Assembly: GCF_011762125.1 (NCBI RefSeq)
Contig: NZ_JAASQN010000002.1
Span: 62,001 to 126,000, forward strand
Direction of reading: 5' to 3'
Origin: Sphingopyxis panaciterrae
GTDB taxonomy: Bacteria > Pseudomonadota > Alphaproteobacteria > Sphingomonadales > Sphingomonadaceae
Length of the DNA stretch: 64,000 nt
The notes beneath the pieces were generated by a model. The model had not been told where the DNA came from, made no database searches, and saw only the letters and a list, made by a program, of their open reading frames with translations. Position numbers and translations under genes: made by a program. Shown piece by piece: positions 1 to 10,286 of this stretch. Numbering within the stretch: position 1 is the stretch's first letter; every line of letters begins with the position of its first letter.

Positions 1-774
1 CCGACGCTGCCGGTTCCCGACACGCTGGTCGAACAGGCGGGCAACGAGGCTGGCGACGTCGTCGATCGCGGTGTGCTGGCGCGCGTTCAGACCCCGCAGG
101 CGTTTCATTTGGGGACATTGCGGCGGGCGCATGCCGCGGCGGGCGACGGTGCGGCGACCGACGATGCGCAGCTCGTGCGGCGGCTTGGCGTCGCGGTCAC
201 CGCCGTGGCGGGCGATGCGCGGCTCCACAAACTGACATATGCCGACGATATGGCGATCCTGTCGGGACTATTGGAGAGCAATGTCATGATGCAGACCGCT
301 GTGGGCATGGGCTATGACGTGCATCGGCTGGTCGCGGACAAGCCGCTGTGGATCGGCGGGCTGGAAATCGCGCATAGTCATGGGCTTGAGGGCCACAGCG
401 ATGCCGATGTCGCGCTTCATGCACTGACCGATGCGCTGCTTGGTGCGCTGGGCGAAGGCGATATCGGCGATCATTTCCCGCCCAGCGACCCGCAATGGCG
501 CGGCGCGGCGTCGCATCATTTCCTGTCGTTCGCCGGGACCCGCGTCGCGGCGCGCGGGGGGCGGATCGGCCATATCGACCTGACGATCATCGCGGAAGCG
601 CCACGGATCGGCCCGCATCGCAACGCGATCCGCGAACGCATCGCCGAAATCCTTGCGATTTCCCCAGTGCGGGTTAGTGTGAAGGCGACAACGACCGAGC
701 GGCTGGGCTTCACCGGCCGCCGCGAGGGGATCGCCGCCCAGGCCGTCGCCACCCTGCAACTTCCGGAGAATTGA
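1..774 (+). CDS. ispDF: IspDF bifunctional isoprenoid enzyme (3' part)
   Basis: The frame is open from the first base, so the N-terminus lies outside the window. The visible protein holds the end of an IspD (MEP cytidylyltransferase) domain, with the family motif RVQTPQAFH, followed directly by a complete IspF domain (MECDP synthase) starting at GMGYDVHRL. The IspF metal-binding Asp and His of GYDVH and the HSDADVALHALTDALLG segment are present. The two activities catalyse steps 3 and 5 of the MEP pathway for isopentenyl diphosphate. The IspD-IspF fusion is common in alphaproteobacteria. The stop lies 4 bases before pncC, suggesting cotranscription. Confidence 0.95.
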   Translation, partial: PTLPVPDTLVEQAGNEAGDVVDRGVLARVQTPQAFHLGTLRRAHAAAGDGAATDDAQLVRRLGVAVTAVAGDARLHKLTYADDMAILSGLLESNVMMQTAVGMGYDVHRLVADKPLWIGGLEIAHSHGLEGHSDADVALHALTDALLGALGEGDIGDHFPPSDPQWRGAASHHFLSFAGTRVAARGGRIGHIDLTIIAEAPRIGPHRNAIRERIAEILAISPVRVSVKATTTERLGFTGRREGIAAQAVATLQLPEN

Positions 775-778
775 CCCC

Positions 779-1336
779 GTGCCGTCCGACATTGAAACGC
801 GCCTCGCCGCGCGCGATAAGCTTGCCGCGGCCGTGCTGGCCGGAAATCGCGCCGCCGGCCGCAAGATCGCCGTTGCCGAAAGCTGTACAGGGGGCATGGT
901 CGCCGTCGCGCTGACCGATATCGCCGGCAGTTCCGATGTGTTCAGCGCGGGCTTCGTGACCTATTCGGGCGAAGCCAAGAAGCGCCAGCTCGACGTCAGC
1001 AGCGAGATCCTCGAAACCTTCGGCGAAGTGTCGCTGGCCACCGCCTGGGCGATGGCGGCGGGCGCGCTGGCGAACAGCGACGCCGACGTCGCAGTCGCGA
1101 TCACCGGCATTGCCGGCCCTGGCGGCGGGTCGGAGAAAAAACCGGTTGGTCAGGTGGTCTTCGCCCGTGCCCTCCGCGGCCAGGATCCTGACGATTATTT
1201 CACCCAGCGCGTCCAGTTCGACGGCGGCGACCGCGCCGGCATTCGCCACCACGCCACGCTGTTCGCGCTCGACCTGCTTCAGCCCGAACGCGACTCGCTG
1301 CGGCCGTCGGAGGACATCACCCTCCCCGCCGCGTAA
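779..1336 (+). CDS. pncC: Nicotinamide-nucleotide amidase (CinA C-terminal family)
   Basis: A 185-residue single-domain CinA_C protein. The signature ESCTGG lies around residues 34-39 and includes the catalytic Ser; GFVTYSGEAK and ITGIAGPGGGS are the other family blocks. The family deamidates NMN to NaMN in pyridine nucleotide recycling. It starts with GTG just after ispDF. It lacks the N-terminal MoCF-like domain of full CinA. Its 3' end overlaps the convergent COQ10-like gene by 58 bases. Confidence 0.9.
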   Translation: MPSDIETRLAARDKLAAAVLAGNRAAGRKIAVAESCTGGMVAVALTDIAGSSDVFSAGFVTYSGEAKKRQLDVSSEILETFGEVSLATAWAMAAGALANSDADVAVAITGIAGPGGGSEKKPVGQVVFARALRGQDPDDYFTQRVQFDGGDRAGIRHHATLFALDLLQPERDSLRPSEDITLPAA

Positions 1337-1758
1337 AGCTCGTCGGCGCGGGTTTCGAACGCCGCGATCATCTTGCGCAGCGCCCTGTCGAACATCTGCC
1401 CCGCGAGCGTTTCGAAGACGCGGCTGCGGAACGAGAAATCGACCATGAAATCGACGCGGCAACCGCCGTCACCCTGCGGTTCGAAATGCCATTCGTTGCT
1501 GAGGTGGCGCATCGGGCCGTCGATATAGCTGACCGAGACATCGGTCGGGCGCCGCTTGTGAACGCGGCACGAAAAGCTTTCGCGCAGCCCCTTGAAGCCG
1601 ACGATCATGTCGGCGACCGCCTCTTCCTCGCTTTCGCTGCGGATCCGCAAGGCGATCACCCAAGGCAGGAAATCGGGATAGCGCGCAATGTCGCCGACCA
1701 GCGCGAACATCTGTTCGGCGCTGTACGGCAGGACGCGGCTTTCGTGATGCCTCGGCAA
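1279..1758 (-). CDS. COQ10-like START-domain protein (coenzyme Q binding)
   Basis: A 159-residue protein of the polyketide cyclase/START (COQ10/RatA) family. It opens with the usual MPRHHESRVLPYSAEQMFALVGDI block and has YPDFLPWV and the aromatic helix typical of ubiquinone-binding homologues. In alphaproteobacteria this gene normally sits next to lipA, as here (7 bases apart). The probable start is TTG at 1758, because no ATG or GTG fits before the conserved block. A role in quinone trafficking or respiration is inferred from the family. The last 58 bases overlap pncC on the other strand. Confidence 0.85.
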   Translation of the reverse strand: MPRHHESRVLPYSAEQMFALVGDIARYPDFLPWVIALRIRSESEEEAVADMIVGFKGLRESFSCRVHKRRPTDVSVSYIDGPMRHLSNEWHFEPQGDGGCRVDFMVDFSFRSRVFETLAGQMFDRALRKMIAAFETRADELYAAGRVMSSDGRSESRSG

Positions 1759-1765
1759 ATCCGGG

Positions 1766-2704
1766 TCAACCGGCGGCGGCGGCGCGCGCGAGCTTGGCTT
1801 CGCGCGCCGCGCGCATCCGCTCGAAATCGTCGCCGGCGTGATAGCTCGACCGGGTCAGCGGCGACGAAGCGACCTGAAGGAAACCCTTGGCGCGGGCGAT
1901 CTGGGCATAAGCGTCGAAGGCCTTGGGGGTCACGAATTCGGCGACCTTGGCGTGTTTCGGCGTCGGTTGGAGATATTGGCCCATCGTCATGAAGTCGATG
2001 TCGGCGCTGCGCATATCGTCCATCACCTGATGAACCTCCATCCGCTCTTCACCGAGGCCGAGCATGATGCCCGATTTGGTGAAAATCGACGGATCGCGGC
2101 GCTTGACGCTTTCGAGCAGGCGCAGCGACGCATAATAGCGCGCGCCGGGACGGATCGTCGGATAGAGCCGCGGCACGGTTTCGAGATTGTGGTTATAGAC
2201 GTCGGGCCGCGCGTCGACGATCGCCGCGACCGCGCTTTCGGGCTTGTTGCGAAAGTCGGGGGTCAGGATTTCGATCGTCGTCTGCGGCGTTTCGCGGCGT
2301 AGCGCGTTGATCACCTTGACGAACTGGCTGGCGCCGCCATCGGGCAGATCGTCGCGATCGACCGAGGTGATGACGATATGGCTGAGCCCCATCTTTGCCG
2401 CGGCGATCGCGGTATGCTCGGGTTCGAGCAGGTCGACGGGGCGCGGCATGCCGGTCTTGACGTTGCAGAAGGCGCAGGCGCGGGTGCAGGTATCGCCGAG
2501 GATCATCACCGTCGCGTGCTTTTTCGTCCAGCATTCGCCGATGTTCGGGCATGCCGCCTCTTCACACACCGTGTGCAGGTTCAGCTCGCGCATCAGCTTG
2601 CGCGTTTCGGCGTAGCCGGGGCTGGTCGGCGCCTTGACGCGAATCCAGTCGGGCTTGCGGCTGCGCTGGCTGGGAGTCGATACGGGCTGTGCAGGAGCGT
2701 TCAT
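1766..2704 (-). CDS. lipA: Lipoyl synthase
   Basis: A radical-SAM enzyme that inserts sulfur into octanoyl groups on lipoyl domains. With ATG at 2704 the protein has 312 residues. Both cluster motifs are visible: Cys47, Cys52 and Cys58 ([12 protein letters not shown]) for the auxiliary 4Fe-4S cluster, and Cys73, Cys77 and Cys80 (CTRACAFC) for the SAM cluster. The C-terminal [10 protein letters not shown] block is typical. An in-frame GTG at 2725 with an AGAAGAGG just upstream is an alternative start. It is divergent from the carbonic anhydrase gene and probably cotranscribed with the COQ10-like gene. Confidence 0.95.
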   Translation of the reverse strand: MNAPAQPVSTPSQRSRKPDWIRVKAPTSPGYAETRKLMRELNLHTVCEEAACPNIGECWTKKHATVMILGDTCTRACAFCNVKTGMPRPVDLLEPEHTAIAAAKMGLSHIVITSVDRDDLPDGGASQFVKVINALRRETPQTTIEILTPDFRNKPESAVAAIVDARPDVYNHNLETVPRLYPTIRPGARYYASLRLLESVKRRDPSIFTKSGIMLGLGEERMEVHQVMDDMRSADIDFMTMGQYLQPTPKHAKVAEFVTPKAFDAYAQIARAKGFLQVASSPLTRSSYHAGDDFERMRAAREAKLARAAAAG

Positions 2705-2766
2705 TTCGCCCACATAGTCTCGCACGCGCCTCTTCTCAACCTCTGTACCTATGCTAAGGCGCCAGC

Positions 2767-3405
2767 ATGACTCACTTTGCAGATATGATCGAGGGCTACC
2801 GGCGTTTCCGTAACGGCGGCTGGCGGGAACAGCGTGAACGATGGGAGCAACTCGCCGAAGGCCAATCGCCGAAGGTGATGGTGATCGCCTGTTCGGACAG
2901 CCGATCCGAACCGTCGCAGATATTCGACACCAATCCCGGCGAAATCTTCGTCGTCCGCAACGTCGGCGCCCTCGTGCCGCCGTTCGAAACGACGCCGGGG
3001 CGTCACGGCGTTTCGGCCGCGCTTGAATTCGCGGTCCAGTTCCTGAAGGTCGATGAGGTCGTCGTGATGGGTCACGGCATGTGCGGCGGCTGCCACGCCG
3101 CGCTGCATCGGACGATGGAAGGCGCCGAACCCGGGCGCGGCGGTTTCGTCGCCCACTGGATCGCGATGCTCGACGAGGCGAGCGAACAGATACGCGCCGA
3201 ATATCCCGACATCGACACGGCCGATGCGCGGCGTGCGATGGAACTGGCGGCCGTCCGCGTCAGCATCGCGAACCTGCGGACATTTCCCTGTATCCAGGAG
3301 AAAGAAAAGCGTGGAACCCTGAAGCTGCGCGGCGCATTCTTTGCGATCAGCGACGGGGTGCTTCACCTATTGGATGAAACGACGGGGGAGTTCGCGCCCG
3401 CTTAG
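2767..3405 (+). CDS. Beta-class carbonic anhydrase
   Basis: A 212-residue beta-carbonic anhydrase that interconverts CO2 and bicarbonate. Zinc ligands are visible as Cys42 in ACSDSR, with the Asp44/Arg46 dyad, and His103/Cys106 in GHGMCGGC. The length is normal for the family. It is divergent from lipA, with only a short shared promoter region between them. The next gene begins 25 bases after the stop. Confidence 0.93.
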   Translation: MTHFADMIEGYRRFRNGGWREQRERWEQLAEGQSPKVMVIACSDSRSEPSQIFDTNPGEIFVVRNVGALVPPFETTPGRHGVSAALEFAVQFLKVDEVVVMGHGMCGGCHAALHRTMEGAEPGRGGFVAHWIAMLDEASEQIRAEYPDIDTADARRAMELAAVRVSIANLRTFPCIQEKEKRGTLKLRGAFFAISDGVLHLLDETTGEFAPA

Positions 3406-3430
3406 AGCATCACGCAAACAGGAGGACGAC

Positions 3431-4009
3431 ATGAGCAAGAATGCAATGTGGCTGACGATAATTTTCCTCGCGGCCATTTTCGGGGCGTTCATGGGACCGT
3501 CGCTGGCGCAGGTCTTTTCGCCGGGCACCTTGCTCATCCTGTCGGTTCTGCTGATCGGCGGCGTCGTCATCTTCTGTTTCTGGGCGCTGTCGAGCAACAA
3601 GGGCGGCGCCAAGGCCGATGACGCGGCGGTCGCCAACGCGCGGACGATGCAGGCGCCGGAGGGCAAGGCGCGCATCTATATCACCCGCCGCGGCTTCGTC
3701 GCCGCCTTGCAAGGGATGAACATCACGCTCGACGATGCGGCGAAAGGCCAGATCAAGTCAGGCCAGATGCTGATGGCCGACGTCGCCCCCGGCACGTACC
3801 GCATCCACGCCGCGACCGCCAAGGCCAGCCTCGCGCGGCCGACCGAATTTGAGATCGAAGTCGGTGCCGGAGGAGTCGTGGTGATCGATGCGATGCTGGA
3901 GATGGGCGCGCTGAAGGGCGATGTGAAGCTGACGCGGCTCGATGCGGCGAAGGCACGCGAGAATGTCCATGCGACGAAGCTGGTGTTGTGGGAAGCGCCG
4001 CCGGCCTGA
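3431..4009 (+). CDS. Predicted membrane protein, unknown function
   Basis: The start at 3431 is chosen because GGAGG lies 6 bases upstream; the product has 192 residues. Two hydrophobic segments (about residues 4-24 and 33-53) anchor the protein. The remaining ~135 residues form a soluble domain beginning with an EGKARIYITRRG stretch and ending in KLVLWEAPPA. The opening resembles DUF2846-like domains (small-molecule- or peptide-exposed beta folds), but I cannot confirm membership. It follows the carbonic anhydrase gene closely and may share its transcript. Confidence 0.75.
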   Translation: MSKNAMWLTIIFLAAIFGAFMGPSLAQVFSPGTLLILSVLLIGGVVIFCFWALSSNKGGAKADDAAVANARTMQAPEGKARIYITRRGFVAALQGMNITLDDAAKGQIKSGQMLMADVAPGTYRIHAATAKASLARPTEFEIEVGAGGVVVIDAMLEMGALKGDVKLTRLDAAKARENVHATKLVLWEAPPA

Positions 4010-4106
4010 AGGCACCGGCAGGACAAATATCGCCCGGCACCGGAGGGGCTTCGTCGAAAAGGGACTATTCGTCGGCGGAGCTTCGGGAACCGTGCGCTCC
4101 TGATCC

Positions 4107-4634
4107 TTATTCGAACGAATAATGGAGCCTCACGCACCTGCGATCGAGCGCATCGGCTGCGATCAGGCGCGGTTTGATCGTCGCGCCGGTCGCGGGAAAA
4201 AGCGGACGTCCTCCGCCGATCAGTTCGGGCATGATGTAGATTTGCATGTCCCGCAGGGCGCCACGCTCGATAAAGCTCATCTGCAACTGCCCGCCCCCCA
4301 GCATCCAGACATCGCCATCATCGAGCAGCCGAAGTTCGGCGATCAGCGCGTCGACATCCTCGCGCGTTTCGAGGGGGCCCTTTGGATGCGGGATCGGCCG
4401 CGAGGTCACGACAAGGACGCGCTTGTCGCCATAGGGCCAGGGAGAGTCGTCGCGGGCCATGAAGTCATAGGTGCCCCGCCCCATGACGACGGTACGAATC
4501 CCGCGCAGAAAGGTCCGGTAATCATGATTGCCCAGATCGAGATCATCATAGGCGAAGAGCCAGTCGAGATTGTCGTCCGCCGTCGCGATATAGCCATCGA
4601 GGCTCGTTGCAATATAGCCGCGGATATCCGCCAT
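4107..4634 (-). CDS. Dihydrofolate reductase/RibD C-terminal family protein
   Basis: A 175-residue member of the RibD_C/DHFR-like fold. It opens with IRGYIATSLDGYIA and carries VMGRGTYDFM, the KRVLVVTSR strand and VWMLGGGQLQ (the NADPH-binding glycine block), then PELIGGGRPLF. This is the small stand-alone 'YwjB/YyaP' type, for which the physiological substrate is usually unknown. It is transcribed divergently from a TetR gene over 45 bases that contain a palindrome, so regulation by that TetR is likely. Confidence 0.88.
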   Translation of the reverse strand: MADIRGYIATSLDGYIATADDNLDWLFAYDDLDLGNHDYRTFLRGIRTVVMGRGTYDFMARDDSPWPYGDKRVLVVTSRPIPHPKGPLETREDVDALIAELRLLDDGDVWMLGGGQLQMSFIERGALRDMQIYIMPELIGGGRPLFPATGATIKPRLIAADALDRRCVRLHYSFE

Positions 4635-4649
4635 CTGTTTTCCCTTGAT

Positions 4650-4673
4650 TAATAAACGAATAAACGTTTATAA
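4650..4673. promoter_or_regulatory. Probable TetR operator between divergent genes
   Basis: The AT-rich gap between the reductase gene and the tetR gene contains a perfect 12-base palindrome, ATAAACGTTTAT (4660-4671). A further ATAAACG half-site lies just before it (4652-4658). Position and symmetry fit a TetR-type operator controlling both genes. Which protein binds is inferred from adjacency. Confidence 0.6.
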
Positions 4674-4679
4674 AAATCC

Positions 4680-5300
4680 ATGGGTCGAAGCAAGCTTCTT
4701 TCGGACGATGCACTACTCGATCGTCTGTTGGCGCAGGTCGAGAAGATCGGGCCGGCCAGCCTGACATTTTCCAAAGCCGCACAGGCCGCGGGATTGTCCG
4801 CCGCCAGCCTTGTCCAACGCTTCGCCACGCGCGATGCGATGGCGGAAGCGGTGTTGTTGCACGCGTGGGACAAGCTGGATGCGGCGACCGCGGCCGCCGA
4901 CGCCGAGGCTCCCGTGAACCCGGCCGGCGCAATCGGGTTGCTCCTGCGGTTGTCGCCGGGCGAAACCGCCGGCTGCGACGTCACCGACGGGCTCCTGCTC
5001 CTACGCGAAGATATTCGGAATCCCGTGCTCGCTGCGCGTGGAGCGGCATGGGGCGCCTGCCTCGCCAAAGCTGTCGGCCGGCGGCTCACCGGCTCGGCGG
5101 CCGATGCCGAGCGGCTGGGCTGGCAGATGGCCAGCGTCTGGCAGGGCGCGATCATCTGGTGGGCTTTCCGGCGCAACGGCGAGTCCGCGACGATGATCCG
5201 GGCCGCGCTGGAGGATTGGTGCCGCAGTGTGGGCGTCCCGAGCGCCCGGCCGTTGATCGCTGCAAACCCGGATACGCGCCCCGATCAGGGAATCGCGTAA
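4680..5300 (+). CDS. TetR family transcriptional regulator
   Basis: A 206-residue regulator. The N-terminus contains the TetR helix-turn-helix, LTFSKAAQAAGLSAASLVQRF, around residues 25-47, followed by a divergent ligand-binding helical domain. It is divergent from the RibD-type reductase gene, with a palindromic operator candidate in the 45-base gap, so autoregulation and control of the reductase are likely. Its 3' end overlaps the convergent thioesterase gene by 16 bases. The ligand cannot be predicted. Confidence 0.87.
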   Translation: MGRSKLLSDDALLDRLLAQVEKIGPASLTFSKAAQAAGLSAASLVQRFATRDAMAEAVLLHAWDKLDAATAAADAEAPVNPAGAIGLLLRLSPGETAGCDVTDGLLLLREDIRNPVLAARGAAWGACLAKAVGRRLTGSAADAERLGWQMASVWQGAIIWWAFRRNGESATMIRAALEDWCRSVGVPSARPLIAANPDTRPDQGIA

Positions 5301-5731
5301 GTCACATTCGCCTGCCCGACGGGCTTGTCGGGGTCGTCGGTCCAGATCCGAATGTCCATCACCGCAAGCCGCTTGCCGAGGCGCAGCATCGTCGCATCGG
5401 CGAATAGCGGCCCGGGGCGGCACGGCCGCAGGAACTGATAATTGAGCGCGCTCGTCACCGCCATCGCGACGGGGCCGATATGCGCGAGGACGAGCGCGTA
5501 GGCCGCCATGTCGGCAAAGCCCATCTGCGTCGGGCCCGAGATCAGTCCGCCGGGGCGGAGCGCCTGTTCATTGGGGTCCAGCCGCGCCCGGATATGACCC
5601 GGCACCGCCGAGACGACATGGCCGCGCGAACCGGGCGCCGAATGGGGGAAAGCCTCTGCCAGGAAGGCATTGAGCGCGTCCGAGTCCAAACGGATCGCGC
5701 CCGACGATATCGGAGCCGCCTCCCCCGCCAT
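5285..5731 (-). CDS. PaaI-like hotdog-fold thioesterase
   Basis: A 148-residue protein with a single hotdog domain: RPGGLISGPTQMGFADMAAYAL is the active-site helix region, followed by SALNYQFLRPCRPG and the closing strands. The PaaI/YbgC superfamily hydrolyses acyl-CoA thioesters; the substrate here is unknown. It starts 4 bases after the ettA stop on the same strand, so it is probably cotranscribed with ettA. Confidence 0.8.
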   Translation of the reverse strand: MAGEAAPISSGAIRLDSDALNAFLAEAFPHSAPGSRGHVVSAVPGHIRARLDPNEQALRPGGLISGPTQMGFADMAAYALVLAHIGPVAMAVTSALNYQFLRPCRPGPLFADATMLRLGKRLAVMDIRIWTDDPDKPVGQANVTYAIP

Positions 5732-5735
5732 CAGA

Positions 5736-7415
<1,680 letters not shown>

Positions 7416-7545
7416 GCGATGAGCTCCGGTATTTGGCTGGGCCGCGCTGGGTCGGCCGGGAGAGATGTTGCGCGCCGGTTAGCGAATAGGGGCCCGCTTG
7501 GCAATCGACGCTTGCCCAGCGCGGCAGCGCCGTTAGGAAGTGCGG

Positions 7546-8949
7546 ATGACAAACACTCCTCGCGCTGCGCGCTTCCTCGCCCTCGCCTCTTCCGCTCTCG
7601 CATTCTGTGGAGCCGCAACCGCATCACCCCAAAGCGCGGTCGAACTGGCACAGCAGGGCGACGACCCCGCTTGGGCGATCACCGAAGGGCTGACGACCGA
7701 GATCGGACCGCGGCAGGCGGCGACCGAAGCCGAAGCTGCGGCCCGGCGCTGGGCACTGGCGCGGCTCGCCGCGATGGGCTTCGCGAATGTCCGCGAGGAA
7801 CAGTTTATGATGCCGACGTGGGTACGCGGCGACGAAGAGGCTTCGTTGACCGGCCCGTTCCAGCCGCAGAAGCTTCATATCGCGGCGCTCGGCAACAGCG
7901 CTTCGACCGGCCCGAAGGGGATCGAGGGTGAAATCGTCTATTTCGCAAGCTATGACGCGCTGCTCGCCGCGCCGGACGCCATGGTGAAGGGCAAGATCGT
8001 CTTCATCGACCATCAGATGAAGGCGGCGCAGGATGGTAGCGGCTATGGCCAATATGGCCGCGCACGTTTTACCGGCCCCAATGCCGCCGCGAAAAAGGGC
8101 GCGATCGCGACAGTGATCCGCTCGATCGGCACCGACAACCATCGTGTCCCGCACACCGGTGGCACGAATTTCGAGAAGGGGGTGAAGCCGATCCCCGCCG
8201 GCGCGCTGTCGAACCCCGATGCCGACCAGCTCGTTCGCCAGTGGCGGCGCGTTACGGCGACGCCGGTGGCGGGCGGCGCCAGCCCCGGAGCGCTGCGCTT
8301 GAAGCTGCTGCTAACCCCACAGAATCTGGGGCAGCAGCATTCGGGCAACATCATTGCCGAAGTGCCCGGCAGCGACCCTGCCGCGAGCCCGGTGATCATC
8401 GCCTGCCATCTCGACAGCTGGGACCTTGCCACCGGCGCGATCGACGATGCCGCGGGCTGCGGCATCATCACCGCCGCGGCCAAGCATGTCATGACCGCGG
8501 GCCAGCCGCGCCGCACGATCCGTCTGCTCTGGGCGGGCGCCGAGGAAGTCGGCGTATTCGGCGGCAAGGCCTATTTCGAAGCACATGGCAAAGAAAAGCA
8601 TGCCGTCGCGATGGAATCCGATTTCGGCGCCGATCGCGTGTGGCGCGTCGACTTCAAGCTGCCCGACAGCGCGAAAAGCCTCGCCGACCGGATCAGCGCC
8701 GCGGTCGCGCCCTTCGGCGTCACGCGCGGCAAATATCCCGCAAGCGGCGGCGCCGATGTCGGCGCGCTGATCGAGGCGGGCGTTCCGGCGGTGGACTTGC
8801 AGCAGGACGGGACGCGCTATTTCGACCTGCACCACACCGCCGACGACACGCTCGACAAGGTCGATCCCGCCCAATTGCGGCAGAATGTCGTGGCCTGGAC
8901 CGCGGTTCTGGCGATTCTTGCAAACAGTAGCGATGCCGAACTGCCGTAA
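7546..8949 (+). CDS. Secreted M28 family zinc metallopeptidase
   Basis: The ATG at 7546 follows a TAGGAAG ribosome binding site and gives 467 residues; a GTG two codons earlier is possible. An N-terminal signal peptide (hydrophobic core about residues 9-26) is followed by a PA-type domain region. The M28 catalytic domain has His288/Asp290 in CHLDSWD, the bridging Asp in GAIDDAAGC (about residue 300), the AEEVGVFGG glutamates and the late HHTADDTLDKVD histidine. M28 enzymes are aminopeptidases or carboxypeptidases acting on exported peptides. Confidence 0.9.
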   Translation: MTNTPRAARFLALASSALAFCGAATASPQSAVELAQQGDDPAWAITEGLTTEIGPRQAATEAEAAARRWALARLAAMGFANVREEQFMMPTWVRGDEEASLTGPFQPQKLHIAALGNSASTGPKGIEGEIVYFASYDALLAAPDAMVKGKIVFIDHQMKAAQDGSGYGQYGRARFTGPNAAAKKGAIATVIRSIGTDNHRVPHTGGTNFEKGVKPIPAGALSNPDADQLVRQWRRVTATPVAGGASPGALRLKLLLTPQNLGQQHSGNIIAEVPGSDPAASPVIIACHLDSWDLATGAIDDAAGCGIITAAAKHVMTAGQPRRTIRLLWAGAEEVGVFGGKAYFEAHGKEKHAVAMESDFGADRVWRVDFKLPDSAKSLADRISAAVAPFGVTRGKYPASGGADVGALIEAGVPAVDLQQDGTRYFDLHHTADDTLDKVDPAQLRQNVVAWTAVLAILANSSDAELP

Positions 8950-9004
8950 TGGTTACAGGGAAATGACAGAATTCCGAGCTGTCCCGGCATCTCAATTATT
9001 TTTG

Positions 9005-9032
9005 TTGACGATTCATGCGGAACGGCTAAATC
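9005..9032 (+). promoter_or_regulatory. Weak candidate promoter for the lipoprotein gene
   Basis: TTGACG (9005-9010) is followed 16 bases later by TAAATC (9027-9032), about 65 bases before the lipoprotein start. The -35 matches the consensus in 5 of 6 positions but the -10 is poor. The 147-base gap after the M28 gene holds nothing else I can recognise. Confidence 0.22.
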
Positions 9033-9096
9033 CCGCGGCTCGCGGTGCGGGAAAGTTTCCCCGACGCGTTAAGGCATTTTAGGGAGCCCACACATC

Positions 9097-9396
9097 ATGA
9101 AGAAGTTTGCTGCTATCGCCGTTGCTGCCAGCATGTTCGCCCTCGCCGCTTGCGGTGAAAAGGCTGCTGAAGAAGCCACCACCGACGCCCCCGCCGCTGA
9201 AGCGGTTGCGGAAGAAGGCGCCGACGCCGCTGCTGCTGGCGCCGATGCCGCTGCCGCTGGTGCCGACGCTGCCGCTGCTGGCGCCGACGCTGCCGCTGCT
9301 CCGGCCGCTGCCGCTCCGGCTGCTGACGCCGCTGCTGCTCCGGCCGCTCCGGCTGCCGACGCCAAGGCTGCTGCTCCGGCTGAAGAAAAGAAGTAA
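9097..9396 (+). CDS. Small alanine-rich lipoprotein
   Basis: A 99-residue protein with a lipoprotein signal (MKKFAAIAVAASMFALAAC), predicting lipidation at Cys19. The mature part is almost entirely Ala, Asp, Glu, Gly and Pro, with repeated GADAAAA units followed by APAA units, and ends in the charged tail EEKK. It is low-complexity, acidic and probably disordered. A strong terminator follows 38 bases later, so it is a monocistronic unit. Function is unknown; an envelope spacer is conceivable. Confidence 0.85.
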   Translation: MKKFAAIAVAASMFALAACGEKAAEEATTDAPAAEAVAEEGADAAAAGADAAAAGADAAAAGADAAAAPAAAAPAADAAAAPAAPAADAKAAAPAEEKK

Positions 9397-9433
9397 GTCG
9401 CAGCCCTTCGGGGCGATGACTGAAACGAAAAAG

Positions 9434-9465
9434 AGCGGTCTTCCTTCGGGAAGGCCGCTTTTTTT
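9434..9465 (+). terminator. Rho-independent terminator after the lipoprotein gene
   Basis: An 11-bp stem AGCGGTCTTCC / GGAAGGCCGCT (one G-U wobble) closes on a TTCG tetraloop and is followed by seven T residues. Confidence 0.9.
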
Positions 9466-9527
9466 GATTCCGGCAGGTCGGCTTGGAACGCGAAACACCG
9501 ACCGCGTGTCCTTTCGGGAGCAAGCAT

Positions 9528-9971
9528 ATGGAGATCGATATGCCCGGCGATAATATTCCCTTTTCGATGGCCGGTCTCGACCACATCGTCCTTCGCGTTT
9601 CGAACCTTCAGACGATGCTGGCATTCTACCACGACGTGCTGGGCTGCACCGATGAGCGAACACAGGCCGAGATCGGCCTGTTTCAGCTTCGCGCGGGGCG
9701 TTCGCTGATCGATCTGGTGACGATCGACGGCAAGCTTGGCGCCGCAGGCGGCGCCGCGGCAGGTGCCGAAGGCCGGAACCTCGACCATTTCGCGCTGGCC
9801 ATTTCCCCCTTTGACGAGTCCGCTATCCGCGCGCATCTTGCCCATCATCATGTCGAGATCGAACAATCGGGGCCGCGTTACGGTGCCGAGGGCGAAGGAT
9901 CGTCGGTTTATTTCCGCGATCCCGAGGGCAATTTGATCGAACTCAAGGGCCCCGGCGAGCAGAGCGTATAG
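9528..9971 (+). CDS. VOC (glyoxalase/bleomycin resistance) family protein
   Basis: The ATG at 9528 is preferred because GGGAG lies 7 bases upstream; the product has 147 residues. It contains one VOC module: GLDHIVLRVSNLQTMLAFYHDVLG, then RNLDHFALAI, and a C-terminal FRDPEGNLIEL with the usual metal-ligand Glu. His in LDHIVL and His in LDHFAL are the other expected ligands. The substrate is unknown. It lies just upstream of tRNA-Pro. Confidence 0.88.
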   Translation: MEIDMPGDNIPFSMAGLDHIVLRVSNLQTMLAFYHDVLGCTDERTQAEIGLFQLRAGRSLIDLVTIDGKLGAAGGAAAGAEGRNLDHFALAISPFDESAIRAHLAHHHVEIEQSGPRYGAEGEGSSVYFRDPEGNLIELKGPGEQSV

Positions 9972-10007
9972 ACTTGCCCCCGCGCCGCGTCTAAGGCGCC
10001 AATCAGT

Positions 10008-10084
<77 letters not shown>

Positions 10085-10162
10085 TTTTTCGCCTTCGCTT
10101 GAATTGCGGCCCGTTCCGCCTTTTCGTGATTAAAGGCGACTTTTCTCCAAAACGGACATTTT

Positions 10163-10178
10163 TGGTCGAGCATTTGCG
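10163..10178 (+). promoter_or_regulatory. Sigma-54-like promoter element upstream of fliQ
   Basis: TGGTCGAGCATTTGCG has the GG-N10-GC spacing and TTGC box of sigma-54 promoters, about 150 bases before fliQ. A similar element (sharing TTTGGTCG) lies upstream of the opposing flgF operon. The rest of the 243-base gap between tRNA-Pro and fliQ holds a palindrome (AAGGGATTTTCCCTT, 10201-10215) and a CtrA-type site. Confidence 0.35.
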
Positions 10179-10278
10179 TAACGCCGACTATTGGTCGAAC
10201 AAGGGATTTTCCCTTTTCGGGCTTTCTCCATTCACCGCCCGCCCATTGACTTTGCGCCGTCGCTGGTCTGACTGAAAC

Positions 10279-10286
10279 ATGGTTAA
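10279..10286 (-). promoter_or_regulatory. CtrA half-site (TTAACCAT) upstream of fliQ
   Basis: ATGGTTAA, the complement of the alphaproteobacterial CtrA octamer TTAACCAT, sits 42 bases before the fliQ start. The wider 13-mer AAACATGGTTAAC is repeated exactly upstream of flgF. Confidence 0.5.
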
